64,000 nucleotides of DNA, from assembly GCA_025174535.1 (NCBI GenBank), contig JALBUN010000020.1:558001-622000 (forward strand), in the 5' to 3' direction. Shown one piece after another: positions 1 through 10,662 of this stretch. The notes beneath the pieces are model-generated. The model was given only the letters and a program-made list of their open reading frames with translations, made no database searches and was not told the DNA's origin. The position numbers and the translations under genes are program-made. Each line of letters begins with the position of its first letter. Positions within the stretch are counted from its first letter, which is position 1. This stretch comes from Cantharellus purpuraceus (Eukaryota; Basidiomycota; Agaricomycetes; Cantharellales; Hydnaceae).

Positions 1-345
1 TGCGGCTGTGGCAAATAGTCGAGCAGGTCGCCGTCGTGTGCGAGAATCCAACAGGCCCTGACAGGATCGTTCCAGCGACGATCGTGAGGCTATCCACTGC
101 CTATGTATCACTGGAGTGCCAGCATGTTGGAATAGGGGTGTGGATTGGACGTGAGCCGCGCCTTGCGGGAAAATATGGAAGTCTCTTCTCGAAGACGGCT
201 GGTATCTACATGTTTGAGTGGTGACAAAATGCCGTAACCGTGTTGTACATTGGAAGGACATGGTATCCAATATCCAAGGCTTTCGATGACTAACGCAATC
301 GTGTCGCCACCACCGTGACAGTCACACTAGTCACTTGGCTCCCAA
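1..345 (-). pseudogene. ISA2-like gene, 5' fragment running off the window edge
   Basis: Read on the minus strand, this block matches the 5' part of the ISA2-type copy at 17022-17345. Its frame contains an arginine-rich stretch ending in RRRPARLFATA, which looks like a mitochondrial presequence, and here it is free of the stop codon that breaks the same stretch in the 17-kb copy. The catalytic exons would lie before base 1 and cannot be seen. It is therefore a partial copy of unknown integrity. The identification rests only on homology to the better copy downstream. Confidence 0.55.
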
Positions 346-421
346 TCTAGGCGTAAAACAAACCCGAAGTGAAAGTAAAATAGAGGAGGGATGGGTTAAT
401 TAAAGAATAGCTCCGACAAGA

Positions 422-1574
422 GCCATTAGGCAATTCATTCCCTTAGGATCTAGGCAACCAGTATCAGAGCGGCATGTCATAGACGTGCCTGGCTGGTCGG
501 CACAGCGATCACACGTCCATGCCGCTCCGCGTGTCAGAGGCAAAGAACAGTTACTATTAGCCTATTGGCGGTGGGAGGCCGCGACAGTGTTGAGGTATCC
601 ACCCCACTGAGCATGGACACGTTCCAGATTCGACGAAAGTGGACATCACCAGGGTAGCAAGGAAGGCATCTGCACAGCAATCTCAGTAAAGCTAATTCCC
701 AGGCTGTATTTCTAATCTAATCCCCATGAGCGCAGTAGCATTAGAGTTTTTGTTGCTTGCCTCTGGGCTTGGGGCTCTTGAAGTGACCCTGCATTCAGTA
801 AGCTGGAAGCCATTGTCAAAGATGTCACTTGCAGCATTTGCTAATCTATGCGAATCTAGAAGTCTAAACTGATAACCAGAGTATGCACGTCAACACAAGG
901 TTGCATTTGTGATCTGTTTGCTATTAAAAGGACATAGAAGGGACAGTCATTGCAAAGGTCAAACCATGCGCAAATTCTGCTGCCTAAGATGCGACAGAGA
1001 TCTCTAGTGTAAACATTCTCCTTCTTGCTTCCTGCCTCCATCTTAATCATGAATGTGACCTTATGTTGATGTACATACTCTGGTTATCGGCGTTCTAGGT
1101 TAGCATAGCTCAGCAAACGCTGCAAGCGACAGCTTTGACAATGGCTTCCAACTTACTGAGTGCAGGGTCGCTGTCAAGGGCTCCAAGCCTACAAGGTGAC
1201 GCAAATACCCCTCCCGAGGCAAGAAAACTCAAATGCCACTGTTCAGGAATTCGACGAGAAGTACTCAGGCTAGGATTTACTGGGATTGCCGTGCAGGTCA
1301 AGTGTCAGAGTCCGTAGGCCCGATCTGCCTTCCTTGCTGCCCTGGAGATTTCCGCTTTCGTCCAATCTAGCACGTGTCCATCCTCGCTGGGCGGCAACAC
1401 CTAACTTGCAGCACGGCCACCCGCCGCCAAGGGATTAGAGGTAAACCTTTCCCTCTAACATGAGCAGCATGGATGTGTGATCGCTGTGCCTACCAGCCAG
1501 GCACGTCCATGACATGCCGCTCCAATGCCGGCTCCTCAAATCCTGTACTAAGGGAATGAATTACCTAATGGCCC
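422..1574. repeat. Long imperfect palindrome (fold-back-like inverted repeat)
   Basis: The left arm (about 422-912) reappears in reverse complement as the right arm (about 1049-1574), around a spacer of about 136 bp. Matching landmarks are CATTAGGCAATTCATTCCC at the outer left against GGGAATGAATTACCTAATG at the outer right, and ATAACCAGAGTATG near the centre against CATACTCTGGTTAT. No protein could be assigned inside. A second copy occupies 17458-18142 and resumes at 19584, broken by a solo LTR. It may be a fold-back transposon or an inverted duplication. Confidence 0.7.
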
Positions 1575-1910
1575 ATCCTCATGACAGGAAAAAAACTTGA
1601 TTTAGAACTACAAGTGATGGGCACTTCGGGGGAAGGGGAATGGGTGGTATGAGTCTCGCAAAGCCGCAAACGTCGGGTTGTTTGCAGGTCAAACGTTTAC
1701 ATGGAACCGGAAGTCGGGTGAGGATGGAAAGCGCCATTCAAGGTACGCGTCTAGATGCACGCCCACCTTATTGGAATCTCCAATCTTTCCAGCTGTGTGA
1801 CCACATAATACACATATGGATCTTTAGCGTCTGATTGAATTGCCTGTGTTGGCACTCCACGGCGCTACTAGTAGGTTGTGGGCTCGATTCCGTCTCATAT
1901 TTTAAACACT

Positions 1911-1917
1911 TATAAAT
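1911..1917 (+). promoter_or_regulatory. TATA box of zinc-finger gene 1
   Basis: TATAAAT lies 33 bp upstream of the chosen ATG. The stretch between it and the ATG, including CCTCATATYCAATCC, is conserved upstream of zinc-finger genes 2 and 3. The third gene also has TATAAAT (10622-10628), whereas the second has the weaker TATAGG. Confidence 0.5.
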
Positions 1918-1943
1918 CCACTGTCCTCATATCCAATCCCCCA

Positions 1944-3117
1944 ATGGATTCTCAACCTCGTACACCCTCTACTGTCCCATCTCTCACCAACAACAATGCT
2001 GCCACCATCCCTATCCCAGAGGCCACGGCACACTTCACAACTCCATCTAATACCTCACATAGACTTCAGCACATAGACCCAGGAAATACGTACACTTTCA
2101 TCCACGCACCATGTACGTCCCATGGGAAAACCTTTCCCTCCTCCTGCATGGCTTGTGTTGTTGATTAGGGTCCCTTTCTTCAGTACATAACATACAGATT
2201 CAGGAACAGGCATGGCTCAATACATACGGTTCAGACCATCGCCTACCCTCGTATCCTTTCTACGACTCCCCAATGTCGCCCATATCCACGCCACTGCGTG
2301 ACCCTGCACAGTCGTACGCCCCCCATCTCACACACGACAATTATTCGACCCGGGATGCTATCGTTCACCCTCCACCAACGGCGTCATTGCTACATCTCGC
2401 ATCTGCGCCCCGCAATTCTTCAACTACGTCCAGGACTAGTTCAATGTCCACTGCTGGTTTAGATACCAGGAGCCAGCCCCATGGTATCAAAAGGAACTGT
2501 GTCCACCTCGAGGTACCTGCTGACTTTTTCCAGCCTACGACCCCTGCTACAGCATCAAGCAAGGATGCTGGAGGTAGTTTGCATGACACCAGGCGCCAAG
2601 AGATGGATCGACTCGAGTATGGATGCACCCAGTGTCACCAGTGCGTCCCCAAGGCAGATCACCTGTCCCATTACTTGGGACATTTGAACTTGAAGGAGTG
2701 GGGATGTACGTGGTGAGTGATATTCGGGTGATATTTCGGTGCCTGTTGTCTCTCCATAAGCAGGTGCCATCACCTGCTCCAGACGTATAATCCGAGCCCA
2801 TCAGTAGAATTCTCCCACACTGCCTTTCCACCATTTTTCTCCCTTTCGCTTCAGTGCCGCAAACTGACCACATCATCCAAAACGTCTCTTGACCAGCGGG
2901 AAGCCTTTTCGTCGTCACTCCAATGCCATAAGGCATGTCAAGGAATGTGTCCCCTGTTCCACATGGTGAGTCGTATTGCACCCCCAATGCCGGCCAACCC
3001 CTAAGGCTAATCGTGTTCTGCAGCCACAAGAAGATCGGCCGCAACGGGGATGGCATATCCCGTTCGCGCTGCTTGAGGTCTATGGGCAATGGAAGCGTTG
3101 GAGGCGATGATGAATGA
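1944..3117 (+). CDS. Zinc-finger protein, tandem family member 1 (four exons)
   Basis: Proposed exons are 1944-2112, 2184-2712, 2897-2965 and 3024-3117, with introns of 71, 184 and 58 bp, all GT-AG, in phases 1, 2 and 2. They give about 286 aa. The N-terminal 200 residues are rich in Ser, Thr and Pro and look disordered. A C2H2-type finger follows (CTQC...HYLGH, about residues 204-223). A second finger (CTCGKPFRRH...RHVKEC, about 231-250) is created by splicing exon 2 to exon 3. A cysteine cluster (CPCSTCH) and a short basic tail end the protein. The same splice pattern keeps genes 2 and 3 open, which strongly supports it. The fingers suggest nucleic-acid binding, but the function is unknown. 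ISA2-like fragments follow on the opposite strand. Confidence 0.75.
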
Positions 3118-3136
3118 TGTAAGGGAAAGGCTACAA

Positions 3137-3620
3137 TGTACTATAACTCAGCGCTAGAAAGAACCAAAATTCACAGGCGGGTGTCTCTCAGATGCGTGAC
3201 AGCCAAAGAAAACTGAGTGGGATAGCCTCATCTGTGGAAAATGATGATGGAGTGGTTTGAGAATGTAATGCATATCGTTGTAGACACTGCATTGTCTGTT
3301 ACACGTTGGATCGCGCCGCGGGTGAGATGTCTTTCCCTGCTCTGGAATACCTGGAAAAATCATGAAAAGAGGCCAAAAATAGTGCTCGGCTGCTTACAAT
3401 TCGCCGTGTTCAGGAATTGAAATGGCTCGGAGACGACGAGTCTAGCGAGGAGTGTGCGGCTATTCGCTAATGATGCATCACTCGAGTGTCATGAACATCT
3501 TCGGAGTGGATGTGAGCTGCTCTCTGCGGGAGAGACGACTGGTATCCTCATCTTCGAGTGGTGATACGCTGGAAGGGATATCCAATGCGTTCGATGACCA
3601 GCACAATTGGGTGGTGAGAG
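3137..3620 (+). repeat. Conserved block downstream of zinc-finger gene 1
   Basis: Noncoding sequence following the gene. It includes a segment beginning near CTAGAAAGAACC and ending with CTGGGCCC, and it recurs after gene 2 (7648-8100) and gene 3 (11876-12400), and inverted beside the pseudogene (61440-61870). It shows that the duplicated unit is larger than the gene. No open frame is conserved among the copies. Confidence 0.6.
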
Positions 3621-3689
3621 CCTGGGCCCAAAGGGGATATACTCCATATCACAAATCTATCCGCAGGTCAGTAAGCTGGATGGGCGGAT

Positions 3690-3960
3690 AGACTGTGTAT
3701 AGATTAGATACGGAAAAAAGAAACGTGAAAAAGTGACATCTGAAGCCCGCGAAGAGGTGAGCTCCATCTTGTACTGATACCCGTGGCATCCGCCCGACTC
3801 GACAGTGATTCATAATGCTAGGGTCAGGTTTTCCTCTCCCACAGAGATAGCACGCAGCTTCTGAATCAAAAGAGATATACTCGTAAGCCCCTGCGCGCAA
3901 CCAACGTGCTCCATTCTCGCGCCTCCGCTGCACGATCCGAGCTGTACCTAGTCATCGTTC
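3690..3960 (-). pseudogene. ISA2-like fragment (central exon)
   Basis: On the minus strand this carries the central part of the A-type iron-sulfur assembly protein, recognisable by remnants of the GCHGYQYKMEL region and the preceding intron end. It is frameshifted compared with the 17-kb copy, for example within the CVSLWERK-like stretch. The neighbouring first and last exons are missing. It is a decayed part of the duplicated unit. Confidence 0.6.
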
Positions 3961-5500
3961 ACACCTAGAGGTTCCACATCTGTTGATAGATTATATTTCT
4001 TGGTGGTATCCAAGGCGAGCAGGAGCTTGTCTGTTGTCAAACGCAAATGGGGACTATTTCCGACTTAAGAAAGTAGTTATAGATATGGGGTCGTACCACA
4101 GCGTGCACACCCGCATCTAAGATCAAGGTCACGCCAAGATTACATGTTGGATTTGGTGGGGCTGTGACGTTAACTAAGAGCATGCTGAGCGGCCGCACTG
4201 GAAGCCTCCTGTCGCTAAGTGTACCTTTTTTTCAGTTCCTTTTTTTCAGTTTTATTTTTCCAATTTACACCTGGGTCAATCTGCCCTGATGACATCTAGT
4301 CACCACCCGTTCGCCAGCTGACTGCTGTGTCTTCCACTCAGGGGTGGTTGTTATTATTTTGAGGGGGAGTAGACAGTGTTGGTGTAAATTCATTTTTCAC
4401 TCATTTTAAAACCTGCTGAGTATTTACTGACGTTGCGTGGGTGAATAACCTAGCAGATGGTGAGCGGCTAGGTGAGAAGTTGTAGGGGAGTTAGACAGGG
4501 AGCTAGACAACTTTGCCGTGTTCACTCGAGGAGTGTTCACAACCAAGTTTTGTCCCCAGTTCAGAATGTCGCGTAGTGGAAGAACAGCTAGAGTTACAAA
4601 CTGCACGAATAATAAACATTCATGTGGAAAAAGAAAGAACGGGAGTGTACGAACCTCACTCTCAAAAAGCGAAGACTGAGGAAACTGAGAAATGAAAATT
4701 TTCTCTTATATAGCTCTCGCGCGAAGGAACGGGAGAGCAAGAGGATACGGTACACATGGATGAAGAGATTGGACAGGTAGAGACGGAGAGCCGTGTTCAA
4801 TCCAGAAACGCCGCAGCAGCACGGACCGTCGTGGAAATGCCGAATTGCTTCCCAGAATGCCCTATGGTACGAATTGTCGTTGTGTTGTGATGAAGTCGAA
4901 AGTAAATAGTGTGGGGGAGCCAGACCCCCACTCCTTCCCATCAATTCGTGGACCGCACGCGATATGACATCACTGATGGCGTAACGAGCCATGGATGGTC
5001 ATGTGCCATCGTCTCGCCGGGGGGGTCTAGGGATGTGGCGAACTGGACACCAGAAGGGTAGGGTGTTATGGAGTAGCTAAATGAGACACAGTCGCGTGCA
5101 TGCCTCCGGGAGAACGAGCGCGATCCGCAGATGGTGATTTTGGATGACATGTAACTGGTTCTTTTGATACAAAATCATATCTATAATTACTTTCTATTGA
5201 GGACATAGCGCCAATCTGTGTTTGGCTCGGACGAGCTCGCGCTCGTCAGTTACAGGTGCTATTGCACTTCGATCTAGTGCGTGTCGATTTTTCACCGGGT
5301 TTTCCATCCCAGGAAGCTTGTCCATATATCGGGAGCCCTTCAGGCTCATTGTTCCCAAGTCAGACAGGCGTACTAGTAAAACCAGCAATTAAAGTATCAG
5401 TGGCATGGGACGAGAAAAAGAACGGAATTCTTCACCAAAAAAGAACCAATATAGCACAAATATAATTCACTTTGTTCACATTCATGGTGACATCCGAGGC
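3961..5500. other. Intergenic stretch with retroelement-like tail
   Basis: No convincing gene. Around 4359-4395 there is a purine tract (GAGGGGGAGT) followed by TGTTGGTGTAAATTC, which resembles the polypurine tract and LTR start of a Copia element. The inverse AATTTACACC lies at about 4263. From 5190 to 5420 the sequence matches, in inverse orientation, the block at 10030-10180. A 132-aa open frame on the minus strand (4992-4594) shows no recognisable domain and is not called a gene. Confidence 0.3.
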
Positions 5501-5539
5501 CTCTTATGCTACACGGAGTAAGTGACCAGCATGGCTGTC

Positions 5540-6000
5540 ATTGGTGGTTCCCTCCATATTTCGCAGCCCGATTGCATCGGTCAGCGTAGGATACCATGTC
5601 CATGCAACATGCAACACAATTACGGCATTTTATCACCACTCACACATGTAGATACTCTCTTCAAGAGAAACTGCCATATCTTCTCGGCTCACGTCCAGCC
5701 CACACCCCTATTCCAACATGCATCGCAAGCCAGCGGGATATCGGTGACAGGCTCGGCGCCCGAGCGGTCCAATCAGGGGCCCCGCTGACCGTCGGACACG
5801 ACAGCGACGCTCTACCACTTTCCACAGCCGCAGCAGAAGCAGCACAGCCTGATACAAGCCTGGCTCTGATCTCTGGTAAACGGTAGCCGCGAGAAAACAG
5901 CGCAGACGGGGAACTGATAGGCGCGGATGGCCTGGGTACAGATGTGTCTGATTGAGGAAGTGGGGTGAACAAGGTTGAAGAAGGAGATATGATATCGCGA
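5540..6000 (+). pseudogene. ISA2-like 5' fragment, inverted copy
   Basis: This is the reverse complement of the ISA2 5' block. It contains the GGATACCATGTCC...CAATTACGGCATT landmark, the presequence-coding region and the segment reading CCACAGCCGCAGCAGAAG. It therefore lies on the plus strand, opposite to the other ISA2 pieces. The frame is interrupted and no downstream ISA2 exon follows. It shows that the array contains inverted as well as direct duplications. Confidence 0.5.
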
Positions 6001-6372
6001 TGTATATGCCATTCATAGTGATGGTCCCCAAAAGACAAAAAATGGGGAGAATAAAAAATATGAGGTACGCCTAGCGACGGGACTGCCCTTGCGGCCGCTC
6101 GGCATTTTTTTACTTTGGCGTAGTTATGATCGCACATGACGCAGGATCACTTCGCATACTTCCAGGGGGTGGAAGAGTTTCTAACTCTAATTTTGGCGTA
6201 CCTGTGGGCACAAATCATGATTAGTGGCGTCTCCGGGAGTGTTGCAGTACGGATGTACGCTTGAATTCTTGGTTGAGATTGACACGCCATGGCGCTATTT
6301 TTGTGGATGCGGGTCACGTACGTCCTCACTATCAATACTTATAGGTCTGTTTCCCTCATATTCAATCCTCCA

Positions 6373-7628
6373 ATGGATTTTCAACCTCATATACCCTCTA
6401 CTGTCCCATCTAGCACCAATAACGATGCCGCCACCATCTTCCCTATTCCAGAGGCCACATCACACTTCACAATACCATCTAATACCTCCCAAACACTCCA
6501 GTACACGGACCCGGAGAATATATGCACCTCCTTCCACACACCATGTACGTCCGCTAGGGAAAGTTTGTCTTTTTCTTGCTTGGCTCATTCGCTGATCGCC
6601 TCTCCTTCAGCACATCAGGTGCAGGCGCAGGAACAGACATGGCACGATGTTTACGGTTTATACCACCACCTACCCCCGTATCCTTTCTACGGCTCCACAA
6701 CGTCGCCCGTATCTGCACCGCTGCACGACCCTGCACAGCCGCACACCCCCCACCCCACACATGGCAATTATCCGTCCCAGAACACCCTCGTGCATGCTCA
6801 CCCCTACGCCGGCAGCTCCATCGATCCCTCTGCCCCCATCCCAGATAACAGTATCCCTCCCGTTGCATCTAGTCCCCGCAACTCTTCAACTACGTCCAGG
6901 ACTAGTTCCACGTCCACTAATGGTGTAAATGCTGGTAGCCGCCTCATTCATGGCATCATAAGGAACTGGGCCCACCGCCAGGTACCCACCGACTTATTCC
7001 AGCCTATGTCGTCTGCCCCGACACCGGGAATTGATGCTGAAGGTAGTTCGCGTGACCCCAGCTGGCAAGAGATGCAGCGACTCGATTATATATGCACCCA
7101 GTGCCACCAGTGCGTTCCCAAGGCAGATCACATGTCCCATTACTTGGGTCATTCTAACTTGAAGGAGCGGGAATGTACGTGGGCATGTACGTGGTGAGTG
7201 GTATTCGGACAATGTTTCCGTGCCTGTGGTCTCTCCATTTTTTTGGGTAGTCTATGCATTTGGAGCAGGTGATGGCGCCTGCTCATGAATATTCTTGCCC
7301 TTGAAGGAATTTCGTGCATAATCAAATCCCAACTTCATTAGTAGAATCCTTCCACACCGTCTTTTTTCTCCTTTTTTGTTGAGCTGATCAAGGCATGTCT
7401 CGACCAGCGGGAAGCCTTTTCGTTGCCGCTTCAATGCCATGAGGCATGTCAAGGAATGTGTCCCCTGTTCTACATGGTGAGTCGTGTTGCACCCCGGGTG
7501 CCTGCCAACTGCCAAGGTTAATTGCCTACTGCAGCCACAGGAAGATTGGCCGCAACGGGAATGGCATATCCTGCTCGCGTTGCTTGAGATCTAGGAGCAA
7601 TGGAAATGATGGAGGGGACCGTGGATGA
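6373..7628 (+). CDS. Zinc-finger protein, tandem family member 2 (four exons)
   Basis: Proposed exons are 6373-6544, 6611-7193, 7408-7476 and 7535-7628 (introns of 66, 214 and 58 bp), giving about 305 aa. The architecture is as in member 1: Ser/Thr/Pro-rich N-terminus, finger CTQC...HYLGH, spliced finger CTCGKPF...RHVKEC, and CPCSTCH cluster. Two differences stand out. A 12-bp duplication just before the second donor inserts four residues (reading ECTWACTC), and the finger residues RRH become RCR, so the first histidine-side ligand is altered. Intron 1 is a multiple of three without an in-frame stop, so an unspliced reading is also open. The gene is otherwise intact. Confidence 0.72.
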
Positions 7629-7647
7629 GACAACGGAAAGGCTACAA

Positions 7648-8100
7648 TGTACTATAAGTCACTGCTAGACAGAACCGAATTTCACGGGCGGGTATCTCAC
7701 GGATGCGTAACAGACAGAACTGGGTGGGATGTCCCCATCCTGTTGAAGATGAGGATAGAATGGGTTGAGAGTGTGATGTATACCTTTGTAGATACCGCAT
7801 TGATTGTTATCGTGCCGCGGGTGAGATGCCTTGCTTTGCTCTGGAATACCCGGCACAATGGAGAGGAGACACCAAAAACAGCGCTCGGCCGCTGACAGCT
7901 CGCTATATCCCCCAAGTTGACATGGCTCGGCGACGACCGTGTGGCTATTCGCCCACGCATCGCCTGAGTGTCATGAATATCTTTGCAGTTCAGATCAGTT
8001 GAGGAAGACATAGACGAAGTCTAATGGTATCTGCATTATACGTTGGAAGGCATATTGCTTTCGATGATCAGCGCATCGGGTGGTGAGAGCCTGAGCCCAA
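7648..8100 (+). repeat. Conserved block downstream of zinc-finger gene 2
   Basis: Second copy of the block described at 3137-3620, ending with the GGTGGTGAGAGCCTGAGCCC landmark. It carries no conserved frame. Confidence 0.55.
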
Positions 8101-8429
8101 CGGGATCACTGACTCAAGGTCACACATCCCGCTGCAGTGTATATCATTCCACATATACATCCAAACCAGCGAGCAACCCCAACTATCTATCGAAGTAAAG
8201 ATTTAGGTCGTTAGGTTTTCATAGACGAAAAACTATAGACTTATACAAAACAACTCGTAGTAGGGAGTCCTTTAAGAGAATTAAATCCCCTTATTCTCTT
8301 TGTCCCATTGTCTCAGATAAGCCGCAGTTATCCCATTGTCCCTTTGACGCGACGCACATCGTTCTGGCAACACCAAGGCCGAATTGTCGTCTAGTCAACA
8401 CCAACAACCCAAAGGATCCAGGATGCTGA

Positions 8430-8900
8430 GAGGGATGAGTGAATAGATTGTGTATAGATTAGAGAAAAAACTAAAACACGCAAAAGTGACGCACTAACAG
8501 TCATCTGGACTCCGCTGGGAGGTAAGTACTGATAACCGTGGCATTCCCTCGGCTAGACAGCGATTCGTAATGCTAGCGTCGGGTCATCGTCTCCCACAGA
8601 GATAGCACGCAGTTTCTGCATCAGCGGAGATATACTCATCACCCCCCCACACGCAACCAACGGGTTCCATTCTCGCACCTCCGCTGCGTGACAGGTGAGC
8701 TGTACCCGGGCATTATATTCACCCACATCTTCGTCTGGATCGATTTCCTTGCACTCCGGAACCGTTACCAGCAATCCAGCTGTCCGGCTTGTACTAAGCT
8801 CTGCCGCTTCCGCTGCGGCTGTGGCGAATAGTCGAGCAGGTCACCGTCGTGTCTGAGAAACAACAAGCCCTTTCAGAGGACTTTCCAGTGACGAGCTTGT
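8430..8900 (-). pseudogene. ISA2-like fragment (first and central exons)
   Basis: The minus strand reads through LLVTVPECKEIDPDED and QLTCHAAE, then an intron, then KLRAISVGDDDPTLALRIAV. These are the regions before and around the first conserved cysteine of A-type Fe-S assembly proteins. The copy loses the pattern after about 8540, where the GCHGYQY coding sequence runs into an altered junction. No last exon is attached. It is a decayed copy. Confidence 0.65.
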
Positions 8901-8919
8901 GACTATCTGCTATTTCCCC

Positions 8920-9660
8920 TCGAGAAATGCGTTTCCCAATAGAAAACACGGTCAGGGACTTAACTACGATTTACATTGTAAGTTTCCATGCATGTTGCCA
9001 TGATGGCAGAGGAGGATATCAGTATAGTGGCAGAATGCTGATACTTACAACTGTCTCGCACCACAACCACACCCACTCCCCTCGGTGTACGGATTATCGA
9101 TGGCCTGAAGCTGCTACCAATGAGCTCCGCGGAATAGTCGATTCTGGAGCACTTCCGCAGACCAAGGGACACACCGTCTACTGCAATAGATGTAGGTCGG
9201 TGTGTGAATTGACGGTGTATATAGCAGAGACGGAAAAAAGCAAAACAACCTCTGGAGCTCGCTAAGAGGTAAGCTTGTGCTGATACCCGTTGCATCCACC
9301 CGACTCGACAGTGATTCGTAATTCTAGTGTCGGGTCATTCTCTCCCACAGAGATATCACGCAGTTTCTGCATGATCACGATATACCACCCATCAGTCTCT
9401 GCACGCGCGGTGAGCTGTACCCGGGGATCATCCGCACCTAGTGTTCCACATCTACATCTGAATCTACTTCCTCGCGGTTGCTAGAAATGCAGGTGTCAGA
9501 ATTGTTTCAGTGTCTGCCGCTCCTGCGGCTGTGGCGAATTGTCGAGCAGGTCACAGTCGTATCCGAGAGTCAACAAGGACCCTGAGCGGATCGTTCCGGT
9601 GACGAGCGTGTGGCATTCTGCTGCACATGTATCGCTGGAATGCCATGAGCAGGTTGTTGT
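8920..9660 (-). pseudogene. ISA2-like pseudogene, near-complete copy
   Basis: Minus-strand copy spanning the 5' region (about 9640-9420), the central exon (about 9400-9280) and the last exon (about 9190-9060, reading IDYSAELIGSSFR). The last exon is frameshifted just after SSFR, so the terminal GCGCG motif falls out of frame. The 3' flank (8920-9060) matches that of the fragment at 12555-12680. Not functional as it stands. Confidence 0.65.
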
Positions 9661-10620
9661 AGATTATACATGAGGCGCTTTTTGCAGGAAGTTATAGAAG
9701 TTTCTTCTGGAAGACGGCTGGTATCTACATGTTTGCGAGGTGATAAAATGCCGTAACCATGTTGTATATTGATGGGTTCTGGTATCCAATATGCAAGGCT
9801 TTCGAAGACTAATGCAATCAGGTCGTGAATTATGTGGCCACCACCTGGTCACTTACTCCGTTGATCATAAGAGGTTGGACAGCTTTCCTCAGCTTTCATC
9901 ATGTGTATATCAATGTGATCGAAGTTGATTGGAGTTCAAACCTTGCCACATTCATATTACAGGTACTTTATCAGTGGCGGATTCGGATCTTGCTCCCGAG
10001 TCCCATGCCACTGGTACTCGAGTTACCGAGTTCACTACACAAGTAGTACGCCTATCTGACTTGGGCACAATCAGCCTGAAGGGCTCCCGACATATGGGCA
10101 TATTGCTGGGATAAAACTCCCAGTGAAACACGTACCAGATCGTAGTGCAATAGTAGTTGCTGATACTACTGCACAACGATCTGGCATTGACAGCAAGGCG
10201 AGCACGAGCGGATCCGATATCAAACGCAGATTGGCACTTAAGTATTTATAGATATGGGATAGTGCCTAAGTGTGCACATTACCCGCCTTCCCCTATTGAA
10301 TGGTGGGTGAAATTACTCTCTGCGGTTGTGGTCTGTTCGTTGGCCCCAGGGAGTTGCTTGCTGATACTATTGCACTACGATCTGGTGCTGACGGCAAGGC
10401 GAGCACGAGCCCATCCAATCTCAAACGCAGGTTGGCTTAAGGAAGTATTTATAGATATGGGAGTGTGCACATTACCTGCCTTCCCCTATTGGATGGTAGG
10501 TGAAAATCACCCTACGCGAATATCTGTTTCGTTGGGCCCGGGTACTTGGCCGCGCTTGGGCCGCGACTGAAAAGATGCGCCGCTATTCACTTGATCACCA
10601 GTACGATACACAACTTCTTG
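9661..10620. repeat. Intergenic block with local duplication
   Basis: About 9661-9830 continues the ISA2 upstream block found at 140-300 and 17160-17300. About 10150-10330 and 10350-10520 are diverged tandem copies of one another, sharing GCAAGGCGAGCACGAGC and ATTTATAGATATGGG. The block 10030-10180 is inverted relative to 5190-5420. No supported gene. Confidence 0.5.
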
Positions 10621-10621
10621 C

Positions 10622-10628
10622 TATAAAT
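10622..10628 (+). promoter_or_regulatory. TATA box of zinc-finger gene 3
   Basis: TATAAAT lies 41 bp before the ATG, in the same conserved upstream context as gene 1. Confidence 0.5.
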
Positions 10629-10662
10629 ACCTGCAAGTCCGTTCCCTCATATTCAATCCCCT

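Noticed and set aside
2547..3089. 180-aa minus-strand frame opposite zinc-finger gene 1
   Set aside because: It overlaps the exons and introns of the zinc-finger gene in antisense and has no recognisable domain.
4594..4992. 132-aa minus-strand frame as a gene
   Set aside because: No domain, and the C-terminal half is a run of Phe/Leu/Ser and Arg encoded by a purine-rich tract on the other strand.
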